A DNA stretch of 64,000 bases. Origin: Warburgia ugandensis (Eukaryota; Streptophyta; Magnoliopsida; Canellales; Canellaceae). The notes under the pieces are model-generated. The model was not told the DNA's origin. It ran no database searches and was given only the letters and a program-made list of their open reading frames with translations. Made by a program: the position numbers and the translations under genes. Below are positions 47,131-59,416 of this stretch, one piece after another; within the stretch, counting starts at the first letter, position 1, and each line of letters opens with the position of its first letter. The stretch is taken from positions 23,576,990-23,640,989 of the forward strand of contig CP141139.1 of the NCBI GenBank assembly GCA_035236585.1, read 5' to 3'.

Positions 47131-47358
47131 CCGGCAAACCCCAGATCCTACTGTCATGGGGCATTGTCCCCCTTGGACCCCCACCGAGGCTACAGCCCAA
47201 ACCCCGCTCCTTGGGGGCACTGCCCCTGAACCCCTGTTGTTTCTTTTTATAACCATTGCAGTCTTGAATGACCTCATCAACAACTAAGTTGGTCATACCA
47301 TTGTGGCACTTCTAATGGTATCTTATTGAGGTGGGCATTGTCATATACCAACAAAATG
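47131..47358 (-). other. Unexplained segment upstream of copia copy 2
   Basis: On the minus strand it begins TGTTGGTATATGACAATGCC and includes a G-rich block (47150-47235). A shortened version lies upstream of copy 1 (about 46330-46470). It is not copia RT; it may be an LTR head or foreign filler carried in the duplicated unit. Confidence 0.45.
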
Positions 47359-47371
47359 TTTTTTTTTTTTT

Positions 47372-47900
47372 AGGCACATTCTCACTAGTAGACTCCATAA
47401 CTAATTTAGATAAGTGATCTACTACAACATTTTCACAACCTTGCTTATCCCAAATTTCCAAATCAAATTACTTTATCAAAAGTATTCATCTAATCAGCTA
47501 GGTTTAGCATCCTTCTTAGAAAGATGGTATTTTAAAGTTGCATAAAGTGAATAGACTATGACTTTAGATCCTATTAAGTAAGATCCTAACTTATCTAGTG
47601 CAAAAACAGCTGCCACCAACTCTTTTTCTATAACTATAATAATTTGAGTTGGGCATTGTTGAGTGTCTTTCTAGCATAACATATCACACGGGGAAATTTG
47701 TCAATATGTTATCCCAACATAGCCCTGACCGTGTAGTTTGAAGCATCACACATTATTCAAATGGTGCATTCTAACTTGTTGATTAAATAATAGGCGTAGA
47801 AGTTAATTTAGCCTTTAAGCATTCAAATGCTTTCATACAATCATAATCAAAGTAAAAAGTGGTTCCTTCATAAGTAAATTACATAGAGGCTTAGTAATTT
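47372..47900 (-). pseudogene. Tat/Athila-like RNase H, decayed
   Basis: The minus strand reads VAAVFALDKLGSYLIGSKVI and VYSLYATLKYHLSKKDAKP, matching the plant gypsy RNase H run FALDKFRSYL.GSKV.VY.DHAALKYLL.KKDAKPRL. After a frame change NFDLEIWDKQGCENVVVDHL follows near 47400-47460. RNase H would remove the RNA template. The catalytic D of the usual YTDHAAL has become L (SLYATL), one more sign of decay. Confidence 0.85.
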
Positions 47901-48500
47901 TATTAAAATCCTTGATGAATTGTCTATAAAAATAGCATGGCATAAAAATAAGTGGATTTGTTTGGCCGTCCATAGTGGAGAAAGGTTAGAGATTAAATCC
48001 ACTTTGGCTTTATCAGTTCTATACCATTTGTGATGTGATGTAGCCTAGAATTTACCATTTTGATAATGAAATGATTTTTTTTCATTTTAACACAATTCTT
48101 TTCTTAACACTTAGAAAGGACAAGCTTTAAATAGTGTAGGCATTTATCAAATGAAGATTCAAATACTAAGAAAAGGTACATAAACACTTCTAAAAACCTC
48201 TCCACCATATTATAAAATATGCTTGTGTACACCTTTGAAAAGTTTTTAGAGCATTACAAAGCCCAAAAAAATAAAAAAATGTGACGGTGGGCAAAGGTCC
48301 CAAGAGGTTAGGTGAAGGTAGTCTTCCCCTGGTCCTTAGGTGCTATGGGGATTTTGTTATGAATAGAGTAACCATTAAGAAAGTAGTAATAATTATGACT
48401 GGCTAACCTTTTTAGCATTTGGTCAATAAATGGAAGAGGAAAATGGTCTTTCCTTGTGACCGAGTTCAACTTTTGGTAATTGATACAATTCTCCACCTGA
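47901..48500 (-). pseudogene. Tat/Athila-like reverse transcriptase, decayed
   Basis: The open minus frame 48308-48496 reads ENCINYQKLNSVTRKDHFPL and PFIDQMLKRLASHNYYYFLN, followed by GYSIHNKIPIAPKDQGKTTF. The Tat/Athila consensus has (R.CIDYRKLN..T.KDHFPLPFIDQML) and FLDGYSGYNQI. The first catalytic Asp (FLDGYS) has become Asn. The YVDD region downstream was not recovered. Confidence 0.9.
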
Positions 48501-49270
48501 TGTTCATATGAGTGGGGACTAGCTCATTATCCTCATTGTGAATTACCATGACTCTGGACATCTTAGGGATAACATGAACTAGGTTGAGTGAAGTACAATC
48601 AGATATAGGGTAGGTGACACCAACATCTAAGAGTTTAAGGATCATCTCTCACTACATCTTTCATATTAGGGTTTAGTTTTCTTAGAAGGTTTAGCATTTT
48701 CTTCTAGGTGAATTATATTGCATGTACATAGCAGGGCTAATTCATTTAATATCCGCTACTGTCCAACCTAAGGCTGTCTTATGTTTCCTAAGAATATTAA
48801 GATGCTTTCCTTCTTATTCTTTATATAGATTTGAAGTTAGAATTATAGGCAAGGATTCATTAGGTCCTAAGTAAGAATATTTTAAATTTTCAAAGAGTGG
48901 ATTAAGAACTAAGGTGGGTGGTTTTTTTACTAAAGGCCCATGGACAAATTAGAAGGAGGAAGAGGTTCCCATTTGTAAGTATCCATTATAGGTGCTGCAT
49001 ATAAAAGATTATTTACCTCTTCAATGGATTTGTCTATAGAAAATTCATAGTTAAAGTGCACTAGACAAGGGTCAAGTGGGTCAAAGATAGACAATGGTGG
49101 ATTAGCATCTTAAATTAGACCTTCAATTAAATTTCCTACATATGAATCATCTAGATCAAAATATTGATGATCGATATTAAAAACATTGAGCTTAACTTTC
49201 ATATTGCCAAGGGTAACTTCATCACACCATTTCTATAGTTGATCATGGCATTGGAATGACCAAGATTTGA
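48501..49270 (-). other. Element F between protease and RT, decayed
   Basis: Expected to hold the N-terminal part of RT. Only fragments such as acidic stretches are visible; no motif is assigned. Confidence 0.45.
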
Positions 49271-49768
49271 CTACCAAAATTTGATAGAGGCAGGATCTAG
49301 GATAATGAAATCTATAGGAAAGTAAAACTAGTCTACCTATATTAAAACATCCTCAACCATACCACATGGAATCTTGACAGATCTATCTACTAATTGAAAG
49401 TTGGTATTGAATGACTTAAGGTCATCGAGCTCTAGTATCTCACAAACAAAGAATGGCAATAGGTTTACACTAGATCTAGATCAAGTAGTGCCCTATCAAT
49501 AACATAGTTTACTATAATATAAGTGATAGTAGGACAACATGGATATCATAACTTAGGAGGAGTCTGGTGTTGCATCAAAGATCTCACTTGCTTTGTGAGA
49601 AAGGCTTTCTTTTGTATATTAAGCTTGTGCTTTCTTGTGCACAACTCTTTAAGAAATTTGGAATAGGTAAGAATGTCTTTAATAGCATTGAGTAATGGAA
49701 TAATTATTTGCACATGTTTGAGCACATCCATTATCTCATTGAAACTAGTTCCTTTCTTTGTTATGAGT
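49271..49768 (-). pseudogene. Tat/Athila-like gag end and protease, decayed
   Basis: The minus frame 49546-49768 reads VQIIIPLLNAIKDILTYSKF, LKELCTRKHKLN and KAFLTKQVRSLMQHQTPPKL, matching the conserved spacer before plant Tat/Athila protease (INIPLLDAI.Q.P.YAKFLK.LCT.KRK). Further on, SVNLLPFFVCEILEL (near 49450) is the part just after the lost DLGAS active site, then VDRSVKIPCGMVEDVLI and FYFPIDFIILDPA. Both frames contain stops. This protease would process the F polyprotein. Confidence 0.85.
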
Positions 49769-50069
49769 ATCAAATTTTGCATAAAAATTACCTAATTAGT
49801 TACTCATTTGTTATAAGTTATAGGAGTAAATTAGGATTTTTAGATGAAAATTTGTAACACATGCATTTTTGATGTAGTGAAACAAAAATTTGATATTTTG
49901 TTGGACTAGAAGCTAATCCTAGGAAAGTATATGATTAATCATATTTTTTTAAAGATTTAATTAGAGTTTTTTTTACTTTTGTAGGAAGAGAGATGATGAT
50001 CCATTGATCAAGATTGATCAAGATGAATATTAAAGATCAAGATCAAAAGATGGAGTCAAAGCCTAAGAG
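49769..50069 (+). repeat. Tat-like LTR head fragment in opposite orientation
   Basis: The first 220 bp (including GTAACACATGCATTTTTGA and TTTAATTAGAGTTTTTTTT) matches the reverse complement of 41990-42210, the head of F's LTR. It is oriented opposite to F and truncated at 50070 by the T1 LTR. It starts inside F's protease region. Confidence 0.55.
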
Positions 50070-52400
50070 TGTAATAACCCCAATTTTTGTAACTTGACTA
50101 AGAAAATCAATAAAGTTTGAGTTTTTAGAAATTTAGGGCTGGAATATTAAGTTATTGGAAATTCTCCTTTTATATACATTAAAACATGATTTAAAACTTA
50201 GAAATTATGAATGTACTAAAAAAACCAATCAAAATGACACTAAGTAAGTTCAATTTCGAGTTAAAATGAAAATTTCCTAATTTTCTTCATTTTTATGAAT
50301 AAAAGGGTAAAATGGTAATTTTACCCATAACTGAGATCTAAGACATTAGTATTTAGAATTCACTTAGAAATATGATTCTAACACCACCAAGTACACTCAA
50401 TTCCGAGTTCGAGAGAATAAAATAGATTTTTCTCCATAAAGGGGCAAAATGGTCCTTTCACACCACATGGGGCCCACAAACAAATCCATCGACTAGAAAA
50501 CATGTAATGAGTGATCAAACCACTACAAGCTACTAGTGGACAAGGAGGTGGTAGTGGAGGATCCAATGTTAATTTAATATTTAAAGGAATTAAAACATAA
50601 TTATTACAAGTAATTATGAAAATATCAAAATACCTATAAATGCCCCTCCAAAAATCCTCTAAAAATGTTCATTAAAATTCTCATAAAATCATATTATTTG
50701 GTTTAAAAAACTAGATCTAGATTCTTTTCCCAAATTCAAACACTCTCAAAAAATCTCCTTCTTGCACTTTCTCTCTCTCTCTAATTGGAACAAGAGACCT
50801 AAATTCAATTAGGCACTCTATTCCAAATTGAATCTCATAAATCGGACCATCCATACAATATTAGACTACCTTATCTACAAAACCCCCAAATCAATTTCAA
50901 GATCTAATGGTGCAATCAATGGAAAATCATGAAACAAGAGACTATCAGGCTATCTTATCATCAAAGGGTATTTATTTCAAATTGATCTTCAAATCTACTT
51001 TTTTTTCTCCAATTTGGTAGGTGAAACGACTTCTTATACTTATTTAATGTTGTTTAATGTAATTTTTATTTTTCTATAATTAGTTTTAGGTTAAAATTGA
51101 TAAAAATAAAGTAAGAACCAGAACCCTTCAATTCTGGATGATGGAGGGCTCATATAGAAAATCTGAGCCACCCAATCGATCCAAAAGGATCCAAAACCCT
51201 TAAGGTAGAAATTTCAACAAATTTTATAGAGTTTTAAGCCTTTGATTGAAGAGGATTGATTGGATGGTCCAAAACAGAGACGTGCCCTGTTGCAGCATCT
51301 TCGCGTGCACGTGCCATGTGCGATGTCGTCCCTACGGGACGACTACATAGGTCACGGGGGAGTGCATTATGCATGCATCCTAGTGATAAGCGCACAACAA
51401 CTGCTCAACCCTATCAATCTAAGCCATTTGTTACGCTAGGCCTAAATCAAATATGGACCCTAAGAACGACTATGAACTTCACAGTTCAATTGTAGAGTCA
51501 TCTGAACTCCAAATTGAGATAAAAAAGAAGCTATGGAAAGCTTATAATGTTTATTTTTTTTCTAAGACCATAATATTGATAAAAACAATTTAGAAGCTTT
51601 TTGTTTTCAAGAATTAAGGTTCTAATTTTCATGATCTTCAAGATCTAAGATGATTAGATCTTGGGGATTTAATTTACTAATGACATAATGTTGAAATCAA
51701 GTGATATCCATGATTTATTTGGATAGATCTAAGACAAATTGAAGAATCTACCATTTATGGTAGAAAAACCCTAAAAATACAAAGTGACCCACTTGATCAA
51801 TGAGATCAAGTATGATCAGATCCTCAGTATGGATTGAATGAATGATATTATGATGGAATCCATTGAAATCATGGATTGAATATGACAAAAAATAAAGGAA
51901 TATGATCTTAGACCTTAATTGAGTAAAAGCACTAAAATTAATTAAAACCCTTGATTTAAAAGGAAAAGACCTAAGATCCAATGGTTGGATCATAAGTAAA
52001 AGCTTTAATAATGAGAAATGGGTTAGCTTGATTTATGCCTTGATTTCATTTGATTTATTTCATGAATATAGGATCCATGATAGATTATTTTAGTATAAAT
52101 TCATTTCAAAAGTCCATAAAATTATTCATGAATGATGAATTGTAACTTAGGACCATGCTAGGATTTCATGTTAGATTAGACTTGGTATGACATGGTACCT
52201 TTGGTCCATGATAGTTTAATTTGAGTTTATTAGATAAAGTATATTAGTTAGAAATTATGCTAATGTAATCATAAGTACCTCATACCATTATCATTAGGTT
52301 GTTCAATCATGTAATTTTATGCTTTAAAGTTATAATTCATTTATGGTTAAATTTTATTAGTAGATTTAATTGTTAAAGTAGCTATGAGATAAAAAGCATA
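50070..52400 (+). repeat. T1-family LTR head, + orientation, truncated
   Basis: Starts TGTAATAACCCCAATTTTTG and tracks the solo LTR at 30040 for about 2.3 kb (to the equivalent of about 32690). It ends at a junction with an inverted copy. A GC-rich patch with scattered CpG lies at 51280-51370. The 79-codon frame 51256-51495 is not supported as a gene. Confidence 0.75.
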
Positions 52401-53077
52401 AAATTGGAAAAGATTAGGGAGGTTTCTGGAGCTAGGATTTTGGGGCATTCTAGGGGACCTCGTGAAGAACATTAAGAGAATTTTTGGGATATTTTTATGA
52501 GCTATTTATGGAGGTATTTTGAATTTTCCACGATTACTTGTAATTATCACCTTGATTTATTTTCATTATTAAATTGTCTTAGGATTCCCACTACTACCTC
52601 CATTTCCACTAATAGGTGGTAGTGGTTTGACTCATGATGGCCTATTTTCTGGCTGTTGGATTCCTTTGTGGATCCCTTGTGGGCCCCACGAAGGTGTGAA
52701 AAGACCAATTTGCCCTTTTATGGAGAAAAATCCATTTTATTCTCCCGGGCTTAGAATTGAGCATACTTAGTAACATTAGATTCGTATTTCTAAGTACATT
52801 CCAAATTTTGATGTCTTAGGTCTCGGTTATTTATAAAATTACTATTTTTCTGTTTTATACTTAAAAATGGAGAAAAATAAAGATTTTTCATCCGAATTTA
52901 CATAGAGTCATTCTGAAGGATTCGTCGAGTATGTTTTCAATTATACATATCTCATCTCTTGATTCCACTTCTGTGAGAAGTGCATTTTTAGTAACCTTAA
53001 TATTCTAAACTGAATTTCCTTGAAAATTTTAATTTCATTATTTATTCAATCTCCTTACAAAAATTAGGGGTGTTACA
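52400..53077 (-). repeat. T1-family LTR head, minus orientation (3' LTR of element H)
   Basis: The reverse complement starts TGTAACACCCCTAATTTTTG at 53077 and matches 30040-30700. On the other side of 53077 lies a purine tract and the conserved pre-LTR motif, so this is the 3' LTR of minus-strand element H, cut to about 680 bp. Confidence 0.85.
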
Positions 53078-53960
53078 ATCTACCCGCTTTACAAAATTTC
53101 ATCCTCGAAATTTTCATATCAACTCACTTATGAGTTTTCACAACTCTTTCATAGCTTTACTCATGTGGCCTTACCACTTAAGGAAATCCTATTTCCTCTC
53201 ATTCATTTCTCATACTACCTTCTCCTCAAAGGTATAAATCATATGGTTGATTCCTATTAAAATGCTCACACATGACTAACCATGCTAATGCACTATTCAC
53301 TTAAGCTGATTCTTGCTAAACTTTCCCAAAAGGATTAATAACTCTTAACTGACTTCTCCTTTTGTTTCAAAACCTTCTATTTCACTTGAATAAATTTCTA
53401 CTCCTTATTTTCACCAATCTTTCAATACTTCATATTTTTCCATTCTAACTTCTATTGCTCATCCTCATTCCTTTTCAACATATATAGTTTGGACATAGCT
53501 TTCCTAATATGCATACCCCTTAGACTATCTATCACAATCACATATTGATTGGATTCTATAATTTCAACTATTGTTCTTTGTAACAATCTTCCAATATTTG
53601 GAAGTAATTTTCTCTTTCCTTGTTCTTCCATTATTGGGAAGTGATTACTCCATTTCTACTCTAAAATTCATATTTCTTTACTATTTCCTTCTATTGACAA
53701 TTTCTTTTCAAATTCTACCATTGGATAATAGTTTCCTTGTACTGATTCTTTCCTCCTCCTCATCCCATCCATTGTTCTTGCAACACCCTTTGTATGTCAT
53801 TTTATTCATAATACTTGACCTTCTACATTTTTCTTTCTAAGATAGTGTCATTAAATTTTCCTATATATTCCTTATCCTCTTTTGTTATCTCTTTCTTATA
53901 TTCAGAACAATATTCTGATCATTCTTACAATCCATGATAATATTAATTTCTTTCCCTTTC

Positions 53961-53981
53961 ATATATATATATATATATATT
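53961..53981. repeat. (AT)10 microsatellite
   Basis: Uninterrupted AT run inside element H. Confidence 0.9.
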
Positions 53982-56385
53982 ATTGGCTTCAAAATTTCTA
54001 GATTATGCATTTCCTCATACTCCTTTCAAGCATACTTCATAACCATTTTTCATATCATACTAACCCTTTATTTGAAGTATTCTCAATAATTTCAAATTAA
54101 AAGAGTCCATATTAACTTTGTAGTCATCCCTTTTCAAGTCTTTTTAAAAACTCCATAATTTATCATATATTCTTCAATTCTCAACAATCTACCATAAACC
54201 CTTTTAGTGTTTATGTAATCAATGGGAAGATTACACTAAAAGAATGTCTTTATGTTATACACTCAGTAAGAGAAATCTCTCTACTTATCATTGTCATTTC
54301 ATATTTTAGTATCATATTCCACCTTTTTTGGGTCACATTCCATATCATCCTTAAAATTTATATAACCCTAAACTTTGCTTCCTTCAACCATGTACCCTTA
54401 CAAGATAATTGGCAAATTTTGTAAGTGTCTAACATATATTCCATAAATGCTCTTGATTTCCTTAAATCCATTTCCTTATATCATTACCACTTCATCTAAT
54501 ATATTTTATTCTCCTCAAATTCATAAATATCATTTATCCAATTCATATAACTCAAAATTTGTTTTGATTCCATACTATGATGTTTCATTTTCAATTCCCA
54601 ATTGATGATAATAAATTGGAAAATGCTCATCCTTATAGAGTAAAAGGGTACTTAATTTTCTCCATAATATCATTTATGTTCCATGCATCCTCACATTGAT
54701 TCTTCCTTTTTCTTTTCCCAAGGAACTTTGTTACTTTCATAATGTAAATTTCTATATTCATTCCAAATCCTTAAAATTTGTTCTTTCAACTCATTCAAAT
54801 AATTTGATGTTCTTTTCCTCAACTATTGTAGATATTTCCTCATTCAATCTCATGTAAGAGTGAAAATCTTCAAAATATCTTAAAATTTCTAACCACTTAT
54901 TTCTCCAAAAATTTGGATTCATACCCCATTCATAATCCTCTTTAAACTTAAAGTTGGCTACCAATATTTTTTTATAGGTCTTCATTTCTCATGTTTTATT
55001 TTACCATTCCTCCACAATATATTTCTCCTTACTATATTTCTTAAATCTTTCAATATCACCAACTCTATCATGTATGTGGAATTAATATCTCTATTCATAT
55101 ATAGCTTTTCATTTGCCATGATCAATAAGATATACTTCTCTATATGATAATCAATAACCATATTTTCGCAATTCTTCATATCAACATTTCTCTTTGTTTT
55201 TATGTTCCATAATCATTTCACCATCTATACCAAACGTACTTCTCTTTACTATAGTCCCAAAATTATTTTCAATATCACCAAAGTTATCTTATCAATATCC
55301 TTCTAATCTGTGATAATCCTTTTGTGCTAATTCTACAATTGATTTGTCATACCAATATAATTTCTAACTTAGTGATTTCATATTTGTTGTACCATATATT
55401 GAGCTATAGTTTCTTTGTTAACCATATATTCTCATGGTTCAATTATCTTTCTTAATAAGTTTGGGATTATATTTTTGCCCTTTCAACATATCTAACTCTC
55501 TTCTTCCTTTCATTTTATTCTCATTTCAAAGATCATCTCTTCATGTTCTAAAATTTCATCATCTCTTTATTAAACCCTTTGCCTTTACTAGTTTTGGAGA
55601 GAACATACTTACTTATCTCCTTAGTCATCTTTATTTAAAACTATTCTCATTTATAAATTTTGAAATTTCTCACTTATCTCCTCAAATTCCTTTCAAGTAA
55701 TACCATCTATATTTTGATGATTAAATCCATTAACTACTTGCCACAATACTATATATGTAGCAATTATAACTCTTACATTTATATTTATATATTTGTTATT
55801 AATTTGAATTTTATAATAATTCTAAGGTTTCACCTTTAGCACCTATTTCTCATAAATTTCTATTTTACTTTTCCTATAAAGGCTGAAGTTTTTCCTTCTA
55901 CACTATTTCCATCATATTTTCCAATTTCTCACTTCTTTCTCTTTATCTCCATTCCTTCACTTAATAATGGTCATATACATACTAGTAATGGTATACTTGA
56001 TTTCCACATATGTGTGTTTACTCAGAACTTTAGGTTAGACATGAATATTATACATTACATCTTTTTCGATTGTAATGTTTTCCTTCTTGATTTCTATATC
56101 TTACTATTCCTTCTATTGGGAATCTTTCTTACTGCGTATCTAGTCCTTTCACTAAGTAATATCTACTTGTACTATACTATTCCTTCATTACACTAACTCT
56201 TTTTATACTCATCCTCAACCAATGAGTTAACTCTTTCTATACTCATTCTTAGCTAATGAGTTGATCACATAACTCATTCTCATCCAATAATATCTTATTT
56301 CTTATCCACTCATTATTTCTTATCCTCTAATTGGTTTGTCATCTTCATATTACACATGGGGTATTGTACTGTGACTAGATGAATG

Positions 56386-56398
56386 GCTCTAATACCAA
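56386..56398 (-). promoter_or_regulatory. Primer-binding site of element H
   Basis: On the minus strand the LTR end GGTCGTCACA is followed by GT and TGGTATTAGAGCC, an initiator-Met-type site with one change. Confidence 0.75.
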
Positions 56399-56399
56399 C

Positions 56400-56691
56400 T
56401 GTGACGACCTAGGTTTTTGTAACACATTTTGTAATACATTTTTCAAAGGTAAGGGCGCCCTTAGTAAAAGAAAATTTCTCAAAACAAAATAGGAAAATTT
56501 TGTTTCTTTAAAACTTGTTTTGAAAAACCCAAGTCATCACCTCATACATAACATAAGTAGAATTTTAGATAAAATTCCATTGAAGGAATATATTTTTATT
56601 AAACTCCAGAATCCATCCAGTGGTTCATAGTACAACACGGTATTAGTAAAATATTTGTCCAAATTACATAATCCAAATATCAACCTCACCA
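56400..56691 (-). repeat. 5' LTR of element H, end piece
   Basis: The reverse complement matches 34580-34874, the end of the T1 solo LTR. It is cut at 56692 by element E; the rest lies beyond the window. Confidence 0.8.
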
Positions 56692-57012
56692 TGTAACGCC
56701 CGAGCAATTTACGCTATTTTGGACATTTTATGGGAAATAAACTATGTTAAATATTTCACTTTATTTAAAATAGTAACCCAAGGAATTTTTGAGTAAGCTT
56801 GGTACCATTAGATTCTAATCAAAAAATGGAATCCAACGCCTCAAAGAACGCCAAAAACGGAGTTCGTATGAAGAAGTTATGGCCGTTTAAAGATTAGGGG
56901 TAGTTTTGTAATTTAAACACAAAACAAAAAATGCAGGTGGGCGTTTTGATAACGGCACCCCCTGACACCGCCAATGGTGGCACCACCATTAGCAGCACCG
57001 CGATAGCAGGGC

Positions 57013-57020
57013 TATAAAAA
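57013..57020 (+). promoter_or_regulatory. TATA box of element E (5' LTR)
   Basis: TATAAAAA, followed by CCCTATCTCCCCCTCTCC, a pyrimidine-rich start region. Conserved in the 3' LTR at 63289-63296. Confidence 0.6.
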
Positions 57021-57450
57021 GCCCTATCTCCCCCTCTCCAAAACACGAGTTTTTCGGCCATTTTTAGAATGGGGTTTCTGGCAAAATCGAAAACCCGTCT
57101 CAAACCAGTCGTCCCTGAGTTTTTCGGCAATGGCCAAGCCCAAGTTAGGCCGGCCATTCCCATCTCCCCATTCCCCTCTCTTCTTTCCTGTCTTGGCAAT
57201 GGGGTTTCCCCCTTCTTTGAGTTTTCCAGCAACCAAGGGTTTAGGCAGGCAACCTACCAGGCGGGAGGAGCACCATCTCTGGCTGCCAGGTAAGCTCTCA
57301 CCTCCCTCTTGCATTTTCTTCTTGGTTTTCTCCTTGTTCCGGCCTAGATCCATGCCGGATTTGATGAGTTCTAGCCAAAAATCCATGAATTTCTGGCGAA
57401 ACGAAACCAGATGGGTGAAAAACCCGTCCATAGTAGCACGTCCCAAGGAT

Positions 57451-57545
57451 GCACGAGCGTCCCTGGGGTGTGGGCATCTTAGGGTGCACAAGCGTCCCTG
57501 GGGTGTGGGTGTCCCAGGGTGCACAAGCATCCCAGGGGTGTGTGG
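57451..57545 (+). repeat. 35-bp tandem repeat in 5' LTR of E, about 3 units
   Basis: Units start GCACGAGCGTCCCTGGGG or GCACAAGCGTCCCTGGGG at 57451 and 57486, with a final variant at 57521. The 3' LTR has four. Confidence 0.9.
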
Positions 57546-59008
57546 GCATGATGCGCAACCATGCCGAGCACCCTGGGGCAACTGTCACATGCGTGCCCCG
57601 CACGGACAGATGCCTGAGTCGATAGAGACGCACGAGTGTCCCAGGAACTAGGATGTGTGTGCAACCCCGCCTAAGACTCATCCACACAACGCCGTCCAGG
57701 ACACGGATCTTAGCACATCATTCAAATGTGCGCACCACACCATTCGGACAGACGCATGTGAGCTAATGTGGTTTAGGTACAACCAGGGCATTCATGCATC
57801 CTAGAACCTATGGCACAGGGCCCAAATTGACACATCTGGGTCATCCATTAAGGCGTGCACACGTCTTAGAAACCATGATGTGCGGACCTAATGAGACTAG
57901 AAAGTTAGGATCAGAGGACAATTTACAGAGTTAACCATTGAATAGTAGATCCCTATCATAGGATTTAGCCTGACAATGAATTAGGCAAGGACCATAGACC
58001 CTAAAAGGCAGATCTAGTGATCTAATTTCTAGATGGATTGAAATTGATAAGGACTCCTTATATCCATTCGTACCTAGGAGTTTATAAATGAGACCCAAGG
58101 ACGGGTTGAGTGATGAAGGACGCGACTCTAGGAGACTTCGAGGTAGGTGCTCTATTGCTACTAGACTTTTTAAAAGAGCCATGATTGTTTTGAGAATGCA
58201 TGTTTTAAGTATAAGTATATGACTTATTTAGCATGACTTAATTCAGCGTACATATGATAAATACACTATGCATAGACATGTTTTGTAAATAATTGCATAT
58301 AATGCATGATTTGTGAGCATTGAGTTCTTGAAAAATTGCATGTCCTTGAGGGTTACCAAAAGACGCTGGAGTTCCCAAAAGACACTGGGTAGGTAGTTGT
58401 GAGGGACCCAAAGAGGACAGGTTTTGACAAAGGGGTTTTCGCTTGTTTGATCTTATATGAATTGGGCTAATAAGCTCGTGGGCTCTATGCCAAGAGGTCT
58501 GGGTTGGTCTCCAGCCTCTACCACTATTAGGTGGAATGGGTACCACGCCCAAAAAGGACAATGTCCCTACGTTGACTGCGTGTGGTACAGGGGGCTACCA
58601 CTGGTGTCATGTCACTGGGTTGATGTGTCATATGCCCCGTGGAAGCTATGACCGAGTGTCCTTAGGTACCAGGGGACCACACAGTGACGAGGTCGTGGGC
58701 ATAGTTGGGACCTATGGTTTTGTGGACTTACTTGCATTGCATATGGCATGACATAAGGTTGGTCGACCTTACCATACCATATATCCATGAGTTGGATTTG
58801 GTTGAGCATCTAAGCATATTATTATGTTTATGATATATATATACTTTCGACTTGGATTATGCTATTCTTTTAGTCGTCAGTATTCCAATTTGACAGTGGT
58901 TTTTAATATCGATATTGAACATGATTGTTCGAACATGCACATGTTTTAAAGAGCATATGATTTTAAACATAGCATGCATTGTAAAACTAGAAGTGATAGA
59001 CTCCTACT

Positions 59009-59025
59009 GAGTATAGTATATACTC
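59009..59025 (+). promoter_or_regulatory. Short palindrome near 3' end of E's LTR
   Basis: GAGTATA, GTA, TATACTC. Identical to 16235-16251 of solo LTR C, within generally similar but diverged sequence. Confidence 0.5.
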
Positions 59026-59416
59026 ACCATATCCTTAACATTTTTCAGGATAGCTCCATTTACGAGTAGAAGACGCCTATGTTAGTGCTACGAGCAAGTA
59101 AATCAAAAGGAGACAATCATACATGTAAGTAAACTCTCTACCCTTGGGACATGTATTTGTATTTAATTACAGTTGGGCTGTGAGCTGTGACTAGATAGAC
59201 TTGGGAAAACACTTATGATTTCTAAAGTTTTTCAAAAACTACTTTGGTTGTTGTGAAAGAAAATGACACTCGAGGTTTTCAAAATGAGTTTAAAACTAAA
59301 GGTTTTCCGCTGCATTGCATGGTTTTTATAAAATGGTTTTCAAATAGGGATGCATCCTGCCTTAGGAATTAGATATTGCATTTAAAAATGCATAGGAAAA
59401 CCCAGGTCATCACAGT

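Larger units (their letters stand above)
45231..47358 (-). mobile_element. Ty1/copia fragment with duplicated RNase H segment
   Basis: It lies between F's RNase H (ending near 47372) and integrase (starting near 45230), so it inserted into F's pol. It holds an LTR-like end (45231-45673), then two tandem copies of an RNase H segment, both on the minus strand. Gag, protease, integrase and most of RT are absent. No matching 5-bp flanks were found; the left flank is GTACC. The insertion was probably rearranged. Confidence 0.7.
39601..49770 (-). mobile_element. Tat/Athila-like LTR retrotransposon (element F), 5' part lost
   Basis: The sense strand is minus. The 3' LTR is at 39601-42216, then a purine tract, a 3' region shared with element D, integrase, RNase H, RT and protease, in the reverse of + strand order as expected. 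A copia fragment is inserted between integrase and RNase H. On the right the element stops abruptly near 49770 inside the gag-protease region, against an opposite-strand LTR fragment, so gag and the 5' LTR are missing. Confidence 0.8.
53078..56399 (-). mobile_element. Del/Tekay-like element H internal region (minus), no recognisable pol
   Basis: It lies between a 3' LTR (left) and a 5' LTR (right). Near the 3' LTR are the purine tract (GCGGGTAGAT on the minus strand) and ATTTCGAGGATGAAAT (53096-53111). Near the 5' LTR is the primer site TGGTATTAGAGCC (56386-56398, minus). The 3.3 kb between them is strongly AT-rich. Its open frames (for example 54791-54985, 53571-53840) carry no gag or pol motif that I can recognise. 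It is either a non-autonomous derivative or too decayed to read. Confidence 0.75.
56692..59414 (+). repeat. 5' LTR of element E (2.7 kb)
   Basis: From TGTAACGCCCGAGCAATTTA to CCCAGGTCATCACA, 2723 bp. It carries a TATA box, a GC-rich block with a 35-bp tandem repeat, and a 3' half that matches solo LTR C. The large overlapping frames on both strands at 57024-57687 come from the tandem repeat and are not supported as genes. Confidence 0.9.

Noticed and set aside
57024-57687. Overlapping frames of 112-185 codons on both strands in the 5' LTR of E
   Set aside because: The 35-bp repeat is not stop-prone in several frames, and the Pro/His/Cys-rich translations only reflect it. The same happens at 63363-63991 in the 3' LTR.
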